A stretch of DNA of 64,000 bases, from positions 48,064,501-48,128,500 of the forward strand of contig JAMJFZ010000107.1 in NCBI GenBank assembly GCA_026225945.1, given 5' to 3'. Within the stretch, counting starts at the first letter, position 1. Each line of letters opens with the position of its first letter. The notes under the pieces were generated by a model that searched no databases, was not told the origin of the DNA, and worked only from the letters and a program-made list of their open reading frames with translations. Position numbers and translations under genes: made by a program. Of the stretch, positions 36,180 to 47,378 are shown in pieces. The stretch comes from Cricetomys ansorgei (lineage: Eukaryota > Chordata > Mammalia > Rodentia > Nesomyidae).

Positions 36180-37450
36180 TATCGGTAGCAAATAGTTTTG
36201 CAATGAGAGATCTGAGCTCCTCCTCCATCTATGCCTGGCTATTGATTTGCTCACTCTTGTGCAGACACAGTGCAGGTACCCACAATTGTGAGTTCATGCT
36301 TACAATAGCGATGTATGTCTTGCTCAGAAGGTAACATTTTCCAGTTCTGCCCCGTTTTCCAAATCATAATTTCTTTCCTCCCCTCTTCTGCAGTGTTTTT
36401 TGGGTCTTAAAGCGATGGTATAAATACCTTTCATGGGGATAAGTTCCTTTCCATGGATCAGTTACCCCTATAATGCTGTACCGTTATAATACATATCTTC
36501 CCTGTCATACCAGTTTGTAGGGCTCACAGCTGCATAAGACCATTTGTTATTTTTCTCCCCAAGCAGCCTGTATCATTCCTTCTGAAACTATGTACAGTAG
36601 TAGCTAAAAAGGAGAATGTCTCAGGTCAATTCCAGTTTGGTGCCTTTGTATTACACAAAGTAGATTGCGCCTTCAGCAATAGGTCTTACCATCTGGCTCT
36701 AGCAGGCAACTAGGGGGAATGAAATTGGTTTGGGGGCTTTTGTGACGTCCCAGACTAAGGACTCCTACAGAAGTATTCCACATTTAACACTGGGATTTTT
36801 CTTTAATAACTCACATTTTCTAGGAATAGTTTACATATTTTTTCTAGCCAGTCAGGGTATCTTCCTTCAAACTCCTTTCACTTATTTTATTTTAATTGGA
36901 TTACAAGATATGAAGTTTCTATATGGCTCTTTCATGTCACTTTCAATTTTGTTAAGTACCGCCTTTTACCTTTTACCTCTACTAGTCCCCCATCCTCCTG
37001 TACTTAAACATTTCCACAGTCAGGATCTTCCTCCTTTATTCTCAAATCATCTCTATTCTGCTATTTCCGCTCCCCTAAAGGACATTCTCCCAATGACCCA
37101 CTTTCTCACATCCTGACATCTATAGGAACTTCAAGTTGAACACACAGAATCAGAGACTCCAAACTAAGACACACATGTGAAAGAGAACATGTACCTCACT
37201 CAGTATATGTGTTTCCAGTTCTATCCATTTGTTTGAAGTTGTAACTCTGGCTGTCCTGGAACTTACTCTGTAGACTAGGCTGTTCTTGAACTCACAGAGA
37301 TCTGCCTGCTTCTGCCTTCTGAGTGCTGGAATTAAAGGTATGCACCACCAATGGTCAGCTGAGTTTGTTTTTCTTTACAAATAAAAATCCCATTCTTTAC
37401 ATGTGCCACATATTTGTTATCCATTTATTAGCTAATGAACATCTAAGATA
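36180..37450 (-). mobile_element. Rodent L1, ORF2 end and 3' UTR, antisense, interrupted by a B1
   Basis: Antisense L1 landmarks: 'gagctcctcctccatctatg', 'tgctcactcttgtgcagac', 'gtgagttcatgcttacaata', then 'acacatgtgaaagagaacat', 'acctcactcagtatatgtg' and 'ccagttctatccatttgttt'. The match resumes after the B1 with 'cccattctttacatgtgcca' and 'atccatttattagct'. The 128-codon plus-strand frame at 36730-37116 is antisense to this L1. Confidence 0.7.
37243..37365 (-). repeat. B1 SINE inserted in L1
   Basis: 'ctggctgtcctggaacttac', 'tctgtagactaggctgttct' and 'gagtgctggaattaaaggta' are antisense B1. The poly(A) end expected at the low-coordinate side is missing. Confidence 0.9.
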
Positions 37451-38046
37451 AAATAAAACTTACATTTCCAGTTTCTCTCAAAGTTATTTCATGCTTTTCA
37501 CAGTAAAGCTTTTTGATCAGTCTTAAAGATCACATATATTTTTTTTGACTGCTATTACTGTGCTTATGAGTTTAGCATGAATTTGGAATAGCATTTGTAG
37601 TGTTGTTTGGAAGGACATGTCTTGCTTTGTTTCAGAACCAAAAAAGTAAATTTACCTAAAAGAGTAAGCAATGTTAATATAAATTCCACTTCAAAATCCT
37701 CAGAATTTTCTTTGATATACTAACCAATAAACACACAAAAATGTTTTGGAAATTTGACTTGAGTTGAAATAATTTCTAAAATTTTGTAATTTATAAATTA
37801 CTAAATCTATAAATTTGAAGGTGAATACAATGTCTACCGTGTCAAAATAAGTAATCTTTATAAATATCTAAATAGTTCTTTACTATAAGATAAATGTCTA
37901 AAAAGCACTTTACTACAAGGAAGTTAACCTAATCTAATTTAATTCCAAATAGCAGATTAAAAAATGTCTTTTTAAAAATAAAATACAAAATATTGATAAA
38001 TAGAAAAATATCTAGCTATGTTATGGTAGAGGAATATTTTTTAAAG

Positions 38047-38078
<32 letters not shown>

Positions 38079-38604
38079 TCCAGAGACAAGTCTCTGTTCT
38101 GGAGTATGGGAAGCTGGTGCTGATGTTGTAAATTTTTATAGCCTCAAGTTTAAGAGTAATAGATCATTAGAACATGTAAACTAAAGCCATAGCCCAAAAT
38201 GTGGGATTCTGTACACATCTTTCTGTATTTGCTTCTTTGCCACCATACATAAAAATATTGCAGGAGTCCATAACGTATTCTTCCTTTGCTTCCAAGGGTG
38301 AACAGAATATCTCACTAGAGAAAGAAAATTGGCCCTGGAAGAGAAGAAAGAAAGCTCTGTGGGCTAGTTTTTTTTTTCCAAGTTACAAAAGGATTCCTTT
38401 GATGTTAGTGAAAATAACAGGACGTGATTTAATGGCCACATCAGGTCTGACACAGAAGGAAGCAACTTCAGTGGACTATGACTAAGATTACATTCTATCT
38501 ACTCAAAACCAAACAAATAAGAATTTAAAGAAATTATTATAAATTTTGCAACTGTTAGAATACAACTTGAATCAATGGTTTTCTTTTTGTGTGATCCAAT
38601 GTAA
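37451..38604. other. Unassigned AT-rich sequence with (TA)n at 38047-38075
   Basis: No gene. The only clear repeat is the TA run. A 94-codon frame (38201-38485) shows no recognisable domain. Confidence 0.45.
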
Positions 38605-38975
38605 AAACAGAATCATCTTTGTCACTTTGGACTGCTGTAACCAAACTACCAGAGGTATGGAGAGAGCTGTGTGTCTTAGACAAGTAATATTTAGCTAGAG
38701 ACCAAGAAGTCAAACTGAGCAGACTCAGAACCAGATGGGGGCTTATTTTATTGTTCAGAGAAGGGTGTTTTCTTCATGTGTTCTCACTCCCAAACAGGGA
38801 AGCAATTGAGCTCTCTGATGTTGCTTTTAGAAGAATCCTACTCATATAACATATGATCTAATTATCTCTAAGAGTCCCTAATTTTAAATACTATTATATC
38901 TGGTGTTAACATTTCATTATATGCATTTTGGTGGCATGTCTAGGCAATACTATATACATAATTTGCCACAGTGTT
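38605..38975 (+). repeat. Ancient mammalian dispersed repeat
   Basis: 'tttggactgctgtaaccaaa', 'ctaccagaggtatgga', 'ttcttcatgtgttctcactc', 'gcaattgagctctctgatg', 'atgatctaattatctc' and 'ttaacatttcattatatgca' preserve the order of an old element shared by placental mammals. The name is not assigned. Confidence 0.55.
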
Positions 38976-40864
38976 CTGTATAAGATGTGCATACAGCTCA
39001 TTTGTCCCCAAAATCTTTGCAAAATTATCATCTTTACTTCACAGATATATGCAGTAAGTGTGAGATTATGAGGCTTCAATGCCTGGAGATGCTCATATTT
39101 TGGCTATTAAGCAGAGTGAATCAGTTTTCTTTGATTAGGTATGACTGAATTTTTGTTTCATGATCACGGATAGTGTTAATTGCTCTTCTAAAATGTTTGT
39201 TCATTAATATTTTGTTAATATGAATAGCTTTCAGAATGAGTAAAGAGCACATATAGGTCATTTCTGAAGATCCTATATGCTCTGATGTTTTTAAGCATAG
39301 GGAAGCAAAGTTATGTAATACATTATCCTTTTCCAACCATGAAAGATAGATTTATTGTTCTTTGTATTTGTTGATTGATTATTCCTTTTGATACACAGCA
39401 CTGCTTCCCCTTTTCCAACTGTATATGGTTTTAATTCTTAATTTGTCTAATTGCTGCCACTATACAGTAACCAAGTAATTAAATTCAGAGGAAAAGCACT
39501 TTTTAGGAACAGAACTTGAAAGTATGTACACATTTAATATGAATTCAATTATATATTCCTATCTAAAATCCAGAACTCAGGTCAGATTCACATGTAAAAT
39601 TGGGAACATGACTGTACATTTCCATATGTACATAAATAGTGTATAACAAAAGGGCTTTTTTGAAAATTGCATATTTCTCCTAGACAAATATTAAAGCATA
39701 TGGATGTTTATTGTTCTTTGTAGTTTTATAAAATGACTTTTCTATTAGTTTCATTGAATTATCTTCATTTAGCCTTGACATTGTGTTTTCATAATCACCA
39801 ATTGAACATCAGAAATAGGAAGCAGATTTTATTGCTGCATATGCTGTTCAATGAGGGAGATGTAAAGGGTCCATTCTAGGCATGGGAGCACGTAGGCCAA
39901 GCCAGACAAGCTCCTTCTAATGCAAGACTAGATGTTTATCATGGGTTGGGCCAATGGTTGGTTCTGTCGCAAGCTGAGAAAGCTTTATGAGACACAGTGT
40001 TCTAACTTAGTTTTATGGATAAATGATTTCAAGACAGTTATGTTACTTGCCTGGCCCATCTGATTAACAATGCCAGAATCTGTTAGCATATAATATATAG
40101 ATCCTCAGGAGATAATTTTAGTCAGTTAATGAAAAGCAACAATGACAAAAAACGAACAAACAAAATCCAAACAAGCAAAAAAACATGACTCAAAGAACAC
40201 CTTGTCAAGTCAAGCTATAGAAGATACAGAATTACAATGAAATTATTACCTTTCTTCTTCTTTTACTTTCTTTTATGCCCTACTTATTTACTATATCTTT
40301 AATAAATGCCCAATCTAGATTAAAAATGTCACAAATAGATGTTGTGCCTTCTCACTAGGAAATAGCAATCTTGCTAAGGACTCTGAGTCACGAAGAAACC
40401 ACTGACACCAGTAGCAAAGCTGAAGCAGTTGAAAGTCCCACACAAGCCTTCCAAGGGGAAATTCTGCAGCCAAGCAATACCAAAAAGTTAGAGAACATCT
40501 TACTTTCACACAGTGAGCCTCTATTTTTCTTTTGAGCATGATAATTCATGTTTCAACTTTTTGTAAAGTCACTTATGTCATTTAAATATGTAGAATTACA
40601 ACTTCAATTTGCTTCAACATACTTTCCACTAGTTCTGTTCATTTTACTTGAGACATTGCGTTTTCTTGTATTAGGTGAAAATAGAAGATTTACAGATATT
40701 ATTTTGAGTGAAAATAGCAATGATAATCAGCATAGGTTCAGCACTGATGTTCAAGCTGTGATTACATCAGGGGAGGACTAATGTTGAGGGTGATCCGTGA
40801 GGTTTTCTTTTTAGCATTGGGTGAAAACATGATGTCTGATCACCGATTTTACAATGACCATGTT

Positions 40865-40868
<4 letters not shown>
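38976..40868. other. Unassigned sequence
   Basis: No gene or named repeat. Frames at 40315-40966 are not recognisable proteins. Confidence 0.4.

Positions 40869-40928
<60 letters not shown>
40869..40928. repeat. Compound (GT)n(GA)n microsatellite
   Basis: GT run passing directly into a GA run. Confidence 0.97.
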
Positions 40929-40931
<3 letters not shown>

Positions 40932-41252
40932 AGAGCACTTGTATGCATGTGCACATACTTGCGTGACAAAAAAGACAACATTCAAGAGTCAATATTCTCC
41001 TTCCACCATGTGGATTGTAGGAACCCAAATAAGGTCACCAGGTTTGGCAGGAAGAGCCTGATCCTCTGGGCCATCTTGCACAGCCCTGTACAGGGTTTTT
41101 AACAACTCAGTATATTATGACAAGTTACAAAGCAGGCTTCAGGAAGACAAGATGTGCTCCACAGCTCTCACATTTTCACTGAGTTTGGTGATCGGCTTTG
41201 AGATTAGTCTGAGTGAATGCTGCAGCTTTCTAATTCAAATGTGACAACATCT
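40929..41252. other. Unassigned sequence
   Basis: Nothing identified between the microsatellite and the B3 SINE. Confidence 0.4.
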
Positions 41253-41460
41253 TGGGGCAGGAGTGATGGCTCAGCAATTAAGAGCATATGCTGCTCTTCC
41301 TGGGGATGGGCATTTGGTTCCTAGCACTCATGTCAGGTGGCTCAGGGCTGCATGTTCTGGAACTCCAGTTCCAGAAGATTCACCATGCTCTTCTGGCCTC
41401 TGTGGTATAAATAGACTTACACAGACATACACTCACATAAATACAAATTTGGAAAAGAAA
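41253..41460 (+). repeat. B3 SINE (B2 superfamily)
   Basis: 'ggcaggagtgatggctcagc', 'tatgctgctcttcctgggg', 'tttggttcctagcactcatg', 'ggaactccagttccagaag', 'cttctggcctctgtgg' and 'cttacacagacatacactc', with an A-rich tail. Confidence 0.93.
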
Positions 41461-42684
41461 GCATTGAGCAATTTATAAAATAGCCTGTATGTTGGCACAA
41501 TTCAAATGAACAAATCGAACTTATTAATGTTGAAGAATATTTTCCGTTCAATTTCTTTGTGCGTTTTTCTTATAAGCAGTTATATAAGCAGTAAATTTAA
41601 CCAGACAAGACTTAGCTTAGTCTGTTCAGTATATTTGTTTTCAGAAACAGCTTTGAATAGCGGGAACAGGGCAGTTAGCCATTGCGGGTAATCATCTGTC
41701 TAGTATTCTATGAATAAAATAGATATCACATTACATATTGAAAATGATTTCAAGGGCAAATTCAATTTCCTTTTCCTCCAAAACTAGTACTTTAAAAAGT
41801 GTATTGCAAATGGAATAGAATATTGCATCTTAAATGGAGATACTGCAGTGGGAGGGAAACACCTCTAAATTGACCTTTCTCCTCTGAAACAGTTTACATA
41901 TACATTTTTTAACGTATGTAACCATAGAGTCAACAAATATAGTCATGCTTAAAATGCTAGTGGATTAATGTTCCATTTACTTCTAAATATATGTTTACAT
42001 ATTGGTACTCAGAATATTAATAGATTTTATTATTATTTGTCAAATATAATTTAAGATCATTTTATAAGAACTTACTATGTAAGTGTGTAAGCATTGTAAG
42101 CATATTGCTGATCACTCAGTACTATTACAAAAATGCCTATAAACAAAACCAAATGTTTTATGATATTTTGAAGCGGGTTTAGAAAGTCATCTAAAAAAGC
42201 AAGTTTGATGCAGATGTTATATGGAATTATAAGTGAACAGAATCAAATCAATTAAATTTTAGAAAATATGGAATTGGGAGAATAAGATTATTCACTTCGA
42301 GGTAGAAGTGATAATTATTAATTAACTTTGTAAGTAACTAGTAAAAAATTTTTAAACTGCAAAGGATAAAACCATACAGAGAATCTAAGTTCAATATAAT
42401 CAATCATCTACTTTATTTATTTTACAAATAATTTTTAAAAAGCACTCCTGATCCAGTCTTTCTTTGAGATTCAATGGATACAGCAACCAACAAAGGAAAA
42501 TTAGACAATAGTATGTTATTATTTTACCTTTGAAGTTGCATACCAGTGGGAATCCAGCAATATCAATAAAATAAGCAAATAATAATGCAATATTTTTGCT
42601 ATGAGAAAAATAAAACCAGGTAGAATGTAAATAAAATTTGGGAAGTGGGTTATACTTGAGTTGTTTATGTTAATATTCTTTTTC
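41461..42684. other. Unassigned AT-rich sequence
   Basis: No gene or named repeat was identified. Confidence 0.45.
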
Positions 42685-43025
42685 TACTACAACAAATTAC
42701 CAACTAATTTAGTTGCTTCAACCAATACAAAATATTTTAAAATTTGGTAGAGATATATTTCATCCTGTATGAAACAGATCCCACCAAAAGTATAGGAAGT
42801 TTGCAGTCTCATATAGAATCTTTAGGGGAAAATTTATTTTTTAGCCTTTCTATCTGCTTTCCAATACTCCTTGGTTATAGTCCCCTTTCATTGTTTTCAA
42901 AATTATAAGGTTCCATTTCTCTGAGTCTTTTGCCTGTAGACCTAGTGCCCTCTTCTTTCTCATTCTTATATTTATATAGACTCATTAGACCAACCAGGAT
43001 AATGTAGAGGAACTTGCTTAATTTT
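42685..43025 (+). repeat. Ancient mammalian dispersed repeat
   Basis: 'ctactacaacaaattaccaa', 'tttagttgcttcaaccaat', 'atagaatctttaggggaaa', 'caatactccttggttatagt' and 'gaccaaccaggataatgtag' follow an old mammal-wide interspersed element in order. The name is not assigned. Confidence 0.55.
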
Positions 43026-43389
43026 AGGGAAAATTAGAATGAATTTAATTCCTTTTAGAACCCAACACTCTTTGCCATGTGACCCTAACAGATTTACAGT
43101 TTCTGGAGATTAATTTGAATATGTCTGGGGAGGTTTTAGTCTGTCTAGGACAATGGCTAGCCAAGGAAAATCTCACTAACATTTGAGTGGCTATTTCGAT
43201 GAAATGATCAAGGAAGCTCTGGAGGAAGCACAGGAAAGAGGAAGAGGGGAAGCACAGGCAAAGGGTGTGAGAAAAAGATGTGCTGAGGTATTTTATGGAA
43301 ATTAAAGAGGATGGTGTATCTGAAATAGAGCTCACAGCAAGGAAATGAGTCAACGGAAGTTAGATTAACTAATCGCAGAATACAGAGAG
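43026..43389. other. Unassigned sequence
   Basis: Antisense frames of about 100 codons overlap here but have no recognisable homology. Confidence 0.4.
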
Positions 43390-43850
43390 AAGTCCCTGCT
43401 CTTGACCCACAATTGAGTAAACTCACATATGGGTATCTATTCAGAGGAAACAAAAGCAGCATATCGAAGAGATATTGGCCTTCTATGTTTTTTACAGAAC
43501 TATTCACAGCACTGAGAAATGAAAAAGCTAACTAAGTGATCATTAAGTTGAGTGAAATAAACTAGGCACAGAAAGACAACCACTACCTGACCTTACTCAT
43601 CTATGTACAAAGGCTGATTAAATAGGTGCCAGGACTGTACTGGTCAGCAGAAGTTGGAGAGCTCAGTGTGGAAGGAAGGTAAGGGACAGTGACTAGTGAT
43701 CAGTGAATATCAAGTTCCAGTTTCAGAGGAGTAGGAAGTTCTAGTGTGTTATTAACAGTGGGAGAGCTATAGCTAATTATTATGTCTTTCATGCTTCAAA
43801 AGTGATAAGAATAACTTTTTAATTGTCACAAAGGCATCATAAATGTTAGA
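43390..43850 (+). mobile_element. Ancient L1M 3' region
   Basis: 'gcagcatatcgaagagatat', 'acagaactattcacagcac', 'gagtgaaataaactaggc' and 'acagaaagacaaccactac' reproduce the old L1 ORF2 tail, followed by a diverged 3' UTR. Confidence 0.75.
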
Positions 43851-43860
43851 GGAGACACAT

Positions 43861-44907
43861 TTTTAAAATTTATTTTCTCTTCTCTGGTCCAATACATCCT
43901 CACCCCAGCGTCCCCTCCTCCAAGATCCCATGTTATCTCCTGTCTCTCCTTGATCCATTCCCCACCACCAGTGCCTGCTTCCCCTCAGAAAAGAGCAGGC
44001 CTTTTAGGGTTACCAGCCCAACAGGGCTTATCAAGATAAAACAAGGCTGGGAAAAGCCCCTATCTCAAGGCTGGACGAGGCCACAGAGTAGGAGGAAAAG
44101 GGTCCCAAAGGCAGGTAAAAGAATCAGAGGGCCCCCTTCCCCCACTCCAACTTTTAGGAGTTCTACAAGAACAGAAAGCCAAATAACCATAAGATATATG
44201 TAGGGGACGTAGAGCAGATCCATTCAGGCTTTGTGTCTACAGTTTCAGTCTCTGTGAGCCCCTGTGAGCCCTGGTCGGTTGATTCCACAGGGCGTGTTCT
44301 CCTGATGTCCTCAACCCTTCTAGTCCCTGCAATCCCTCCTCCTTCTCTACCACAGGGCTCCTGCCCAGTGCTTGGTTGTGAGCCTCTACATACGCTTCCA
44401 TCAGCTGCAGGATGTAGCCTCTCTGATGAAGATTGGGCTAGGCTAGGAGATTGTTCTAGGAATCGTCTCCTGGGATTCTAGCTTCTGATTCCTGACCAAC
44501 TCTGCCGTGTCAGGCATGGGCTTCCTCCCTTGGCATGGGTTTCTGCCCTTCCATTACCCCAGCATATCCTGCAGGTGGGATAGATTATAAGTCAAAGGTT
44601 TTATGGTTGGGTTGGTGTCCTAGTCTCACCACTGGAAGCCTTGCCTGGTTGTAGAAGATGACCTACTCGGGATCTCTATCCCTCATTACTAGGGGTCCTT
44701 GCTAGGGTTAGCCTCTTGAATTCCAGGGAGTTTCCACTGTGCTAGGTCTCTAGATCACCCCTAAATATCTTCCAATTCCTGTTGAGTTTCCTTGTATTCT
44801 TTCCCTCCATCCCTCTCCCCCTACCTGATCCTTCCTGTTCCCATCTCATCTTCCCCCAGTCTTCCTGAAACACCTGTTCTATTTCCCCTTCTCAGGGAGA
44901 TCCATTG
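43861..44907 (-). mobile_element. Rodent L1 3' UTR insertion
   Basis: Antisense to a rodent L1 3' UTR: 'ccagcccaacagggcttatc', 'ctgtgagcccctgtgagccc', 'tgtcaggcatgggcttcctc', 'ggttgggttggtgtcctagt' and 'gagtttccactgtgctaggt'. The A-rich 3' end (AATAAA on the minus strand) is at 43861. Candidate target duplications are AGGAGACACAT (43850-43860) and AGGACACAT (44908-44916), differing by a GA insertion. It is 5'-truncated within the 3' UTR, so no ORF2 remains. Confidence 0.82.
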
Positions 44908-44916
44908 AGGACACAT

Positions 44917-45769
44917 ATTTTTACTTTGAAGTAAACAATGCACAGTGTATGCATACAGCAAAACATCATGTTGCACCTCACATATATGAGTGTTTTTATA
45001 TTTTGTGTATCAAAAATTAAGTAAACATCAGAAATAATTAAATTTAAGTATAATTAGTACATTGTTTCTATTATTTCAACAGCTTACATTAATGTTTAAC
45101 AGTTAAAGATTGGTCAAGGATTTTTCTTATGGTTGTTATATTTTCACAGCACAAAGTTTAATGCTCACAGCACAAAAGTCAAAAGAAAAAGAAAGAACAA
45201 AGTAACCTTTATCAGTGATCAAGATTCTTGTACAGTCCTAGAAATCTTAAGATAATAAATTTCAAGTAAAGATATAAATTTTCATACAATTATAAAATAT
45301 GCAAAACAGAAAGACACATCCATTACTTAATCTGTGATTCAGTAACTAATATGTTGATGCATTATTAACAGAAGAAAGTGGCTAGCATGCTTATGTATAC
45401 CAGTATTTTAGTATAACTAAGCTACCATGACTTTCAATGCCTGTTCTTTGCTTTGATCCCCTTTAAGGTGCTTTTCTAGAGTATTCACAGCTACTAGATC
45501 TTCCAGTATGTGTGACTCTTGTCTCAGAATCTAGCATAACATTTGTTTTCCACCGTAGAATTAATTTAAAAATATATCAACTTGTGTGGACATGCATGTG
45601 TATGTCTATGTGTGGTGTATAAATGCATGTACATACATGAGAAAGAAGCATTTGTCATGATTTTGACCTTCAGCAGTAAACCATTAACATAAATTTAATA
45701 TTTACTAAAAGATTGCTATAAATTTCCAGAAAAATTAGACTAGTGTCTTACAGATTTTCCTGGTTTGGT
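44917..45769. other. Unassigned AT-rich sequence
   Basis: No gene or named repeat was identified. Confidence 0.45.
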
Positions 45770-46325
45770 GTCTGTTGCTGGGATAAATAAAGCATTTTGA
45801 GGGAAGAAATTATTTATTTGGCTTAAATGTTATAGACCATCATAAAGGAATGCTAAGGTAGAAACTCAAGTCACAATACTGAGGCAGTCACCATGAAAGA
45901 ACCCAGCTTACTGGCTTTCTGTACAAACTTTCTCAGCTTGCTTACCTATAAACTCAGAACCATCTGCACAGGGTTGATACTGCCCACAGTGGAACTTCCA
46001 AATCAACCACTAATCAAGAAAATATTCTACAGATGTTCTCACAGCCCAAAATGATGCAAGCACTCTTTCAAATGAAGTTCTCTCTTCTCTGGTGACTCTC
46101 TTGTCAAGTTGACAAAAACTAACCAAAACAATTGACCCCTTATCAATTTACCATGCAAACACATCACTATTAAACCAAAGCTTTTCTTTCTTGTTTATCT
46201 ATAGTATCTCTTGTTAACATCACAATATAAGTATAGTATCACTTTAAGAATCTTAAGGTCTTTCACATTTCAAAAACTTTAGAAGTTTAAAATCTCTTTA
46301 AAATATCCCAATCATTTAACTGTGG
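45770..46325 (+). repeat. Rodent dispersed repeat, 5' part (split by LTR)
   Basis: 'ctgttgctgggataaataaa', 'tatttatttggcttaa', 'caaccactaatcaagaaaat', 'ggtgactctcttgtcaagtt' and 'gacaaaaactaacca', then a run toward 'tttaactgtggga'. Same family as 33345-34000. It resumes after the LTR at 47379. Confidence 0.7.
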
Positions 46326-46331
46326 GATCAT
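46326..46331. repeat. Target-site duplication GATCAT, left copy
   Basis: Identical to 47373-47378. Immediately precedes the TG of the LTR. Confidence 0.93.
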
Positions 46332-46732
46332 TGTAGAGGAATAGGCCTGTGTGAAAGCTAGGTGGGGTCTATATCCAGGGATCTATATGAGGAATCACAT
46401 TTAGAGGCCTGTGTGGTCCCAATGGAATGTAGAAAGAATGTTAAGAATGGTGGTACACACCTTTAATCCCAAAAATTCATGTAACAGTAGTAGCACATAC
46501 CTTTAATCCCAGCATTCAGAAAGGTGATTCACACGTTTAATGCCTAAGACAGATACAGAGTGTGGAAGCAGACACAGGAAGCAGAGATCAGAAAAAGTTA
46601 GTGTCACACAAGAAGTGACATCTGAAATGAGTCAGTGATGGATGGGCAAAATTATTAATCAGAGGAATAGTTAGATTGAGTCAGAGTGAGGACAGGCCTC
46701 ACTCTGGCTGTCTTCACATGGATAACCCTCAG

Positions 46733-46742
46733 GATATAAAAG
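46733..46742 (+). promoter_or_regulatory. LTR TATA-like element
   Basis: 'gatataaaag' in the middle of the LTR, the position expected for the viral promoter; transcription would begin roughly 25-30 bp downstream. Not preserved in copy B. Confidence 0.55.
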
Positions 46743-47337
46743 CAGGCTTTGAGCTCAGAGCAGTCAGTTTTATACGAGTCAGTTACAGCAGGTAGTACGA
46801 GGCAAGCAGTCTGAAACAGGTAGACAGAGCACAAAACACAGAAACAATGTAGTAGTCTGACTGATGATAATCCAGAGATGCTGACTGAGGCAGTATGAAG
46901 CAGTGAGTTACAGAAGCAGACAGGATTGGGGAGAAACACAGAGTCACAGAGTCAGATTGGCAGAAGTCAGCATTAGATGGGAAGAGTGAGTCAGTTTTGA
47001 ATCCAAACAGAGCAGTTCAGTCTGAGGTAGTCAGAGAATCAGCCAGAGTAAGCCAGGAGTCAGGAGAGTTCAGTCAGAAGCAGTCAGCTGGCTTAGCAGG
47101 TCAGTTTAAACCAAGCAGCTTGGAGAAGGGTTAGAATGATAAGAGTCAGAGTTCATAAGGAGCTAGTTAGAGTGGCTCAGTCAGCAGTAAGTCTTGAAGG
47201 TTTGATTAGATTGTAGGGAGATTTAAATGTTCTAGATTGTACAGAGACTGAAAACTTCCAGGTCTAGGCTCAAAATTGTAAGGAGGCCAAAATGCTCCAG
47301 TGTTCAAGGACTAGGTCTGGTGATAATTAGGCAAAAG

Positions 47338-47343
47338 AATAAA
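47338..47343 (+). terminator. LTR polyadenylation signal AATAAA
   Basis: Canonical hexamer near the LTR 3' end, marking the end of R and leaving a very short U5. Confidence 0.6.
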
Positions 47344-47372
47344 AATTTTATTGCTCAGAATATACATCAACA

Positions 47373-47378
47373 GATCAT
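47373..47378. repeat. Target-site duplication GATCAT, right copy
   Basis: Follows the terminal CA of the LTR and matches 46326-46331 exactly. Confidence 0.93.

Larger units (their letters stand above)
46332..47372 (+). mobile_element. Solo LTR, rodent endogenous retrovirus (copy A)
   Basis: 1,041 bp, TG...CA ends and a perfect 6-bp flanking duplication. U3 holds three SINE-like modules with 'ctttaatccc' cores at 46461, 46501 and 46535 (last diverged). A GAGTCAG-rich tract includes AP-1 consensus TGAGTCA at 46628, 46677 and 46987. A TATA-like 'gatataaaag' is at 46733-46742 and AATAAA at 47338-47343, about 30 bp before the 3' end. No internal viral genes are present. Copy B at 26384-27322 is a more decayed relative in the opposite orientation. 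The duplication length favours a class II ERV; the named family is not determined. Confidence 0.93.

Noticed and set aside
36730..37116. 128-codon plus-strand frame with hydrophobic segments
   Set aside because: It lies antisense to a recognisable L1 3' region and has no homology. Chance frame.
46655..46939. 94-codon minus-strand frame
   Set aside because: Antisense to the GAGTCAG-rich part of the solo LTR; generated by the repeat.
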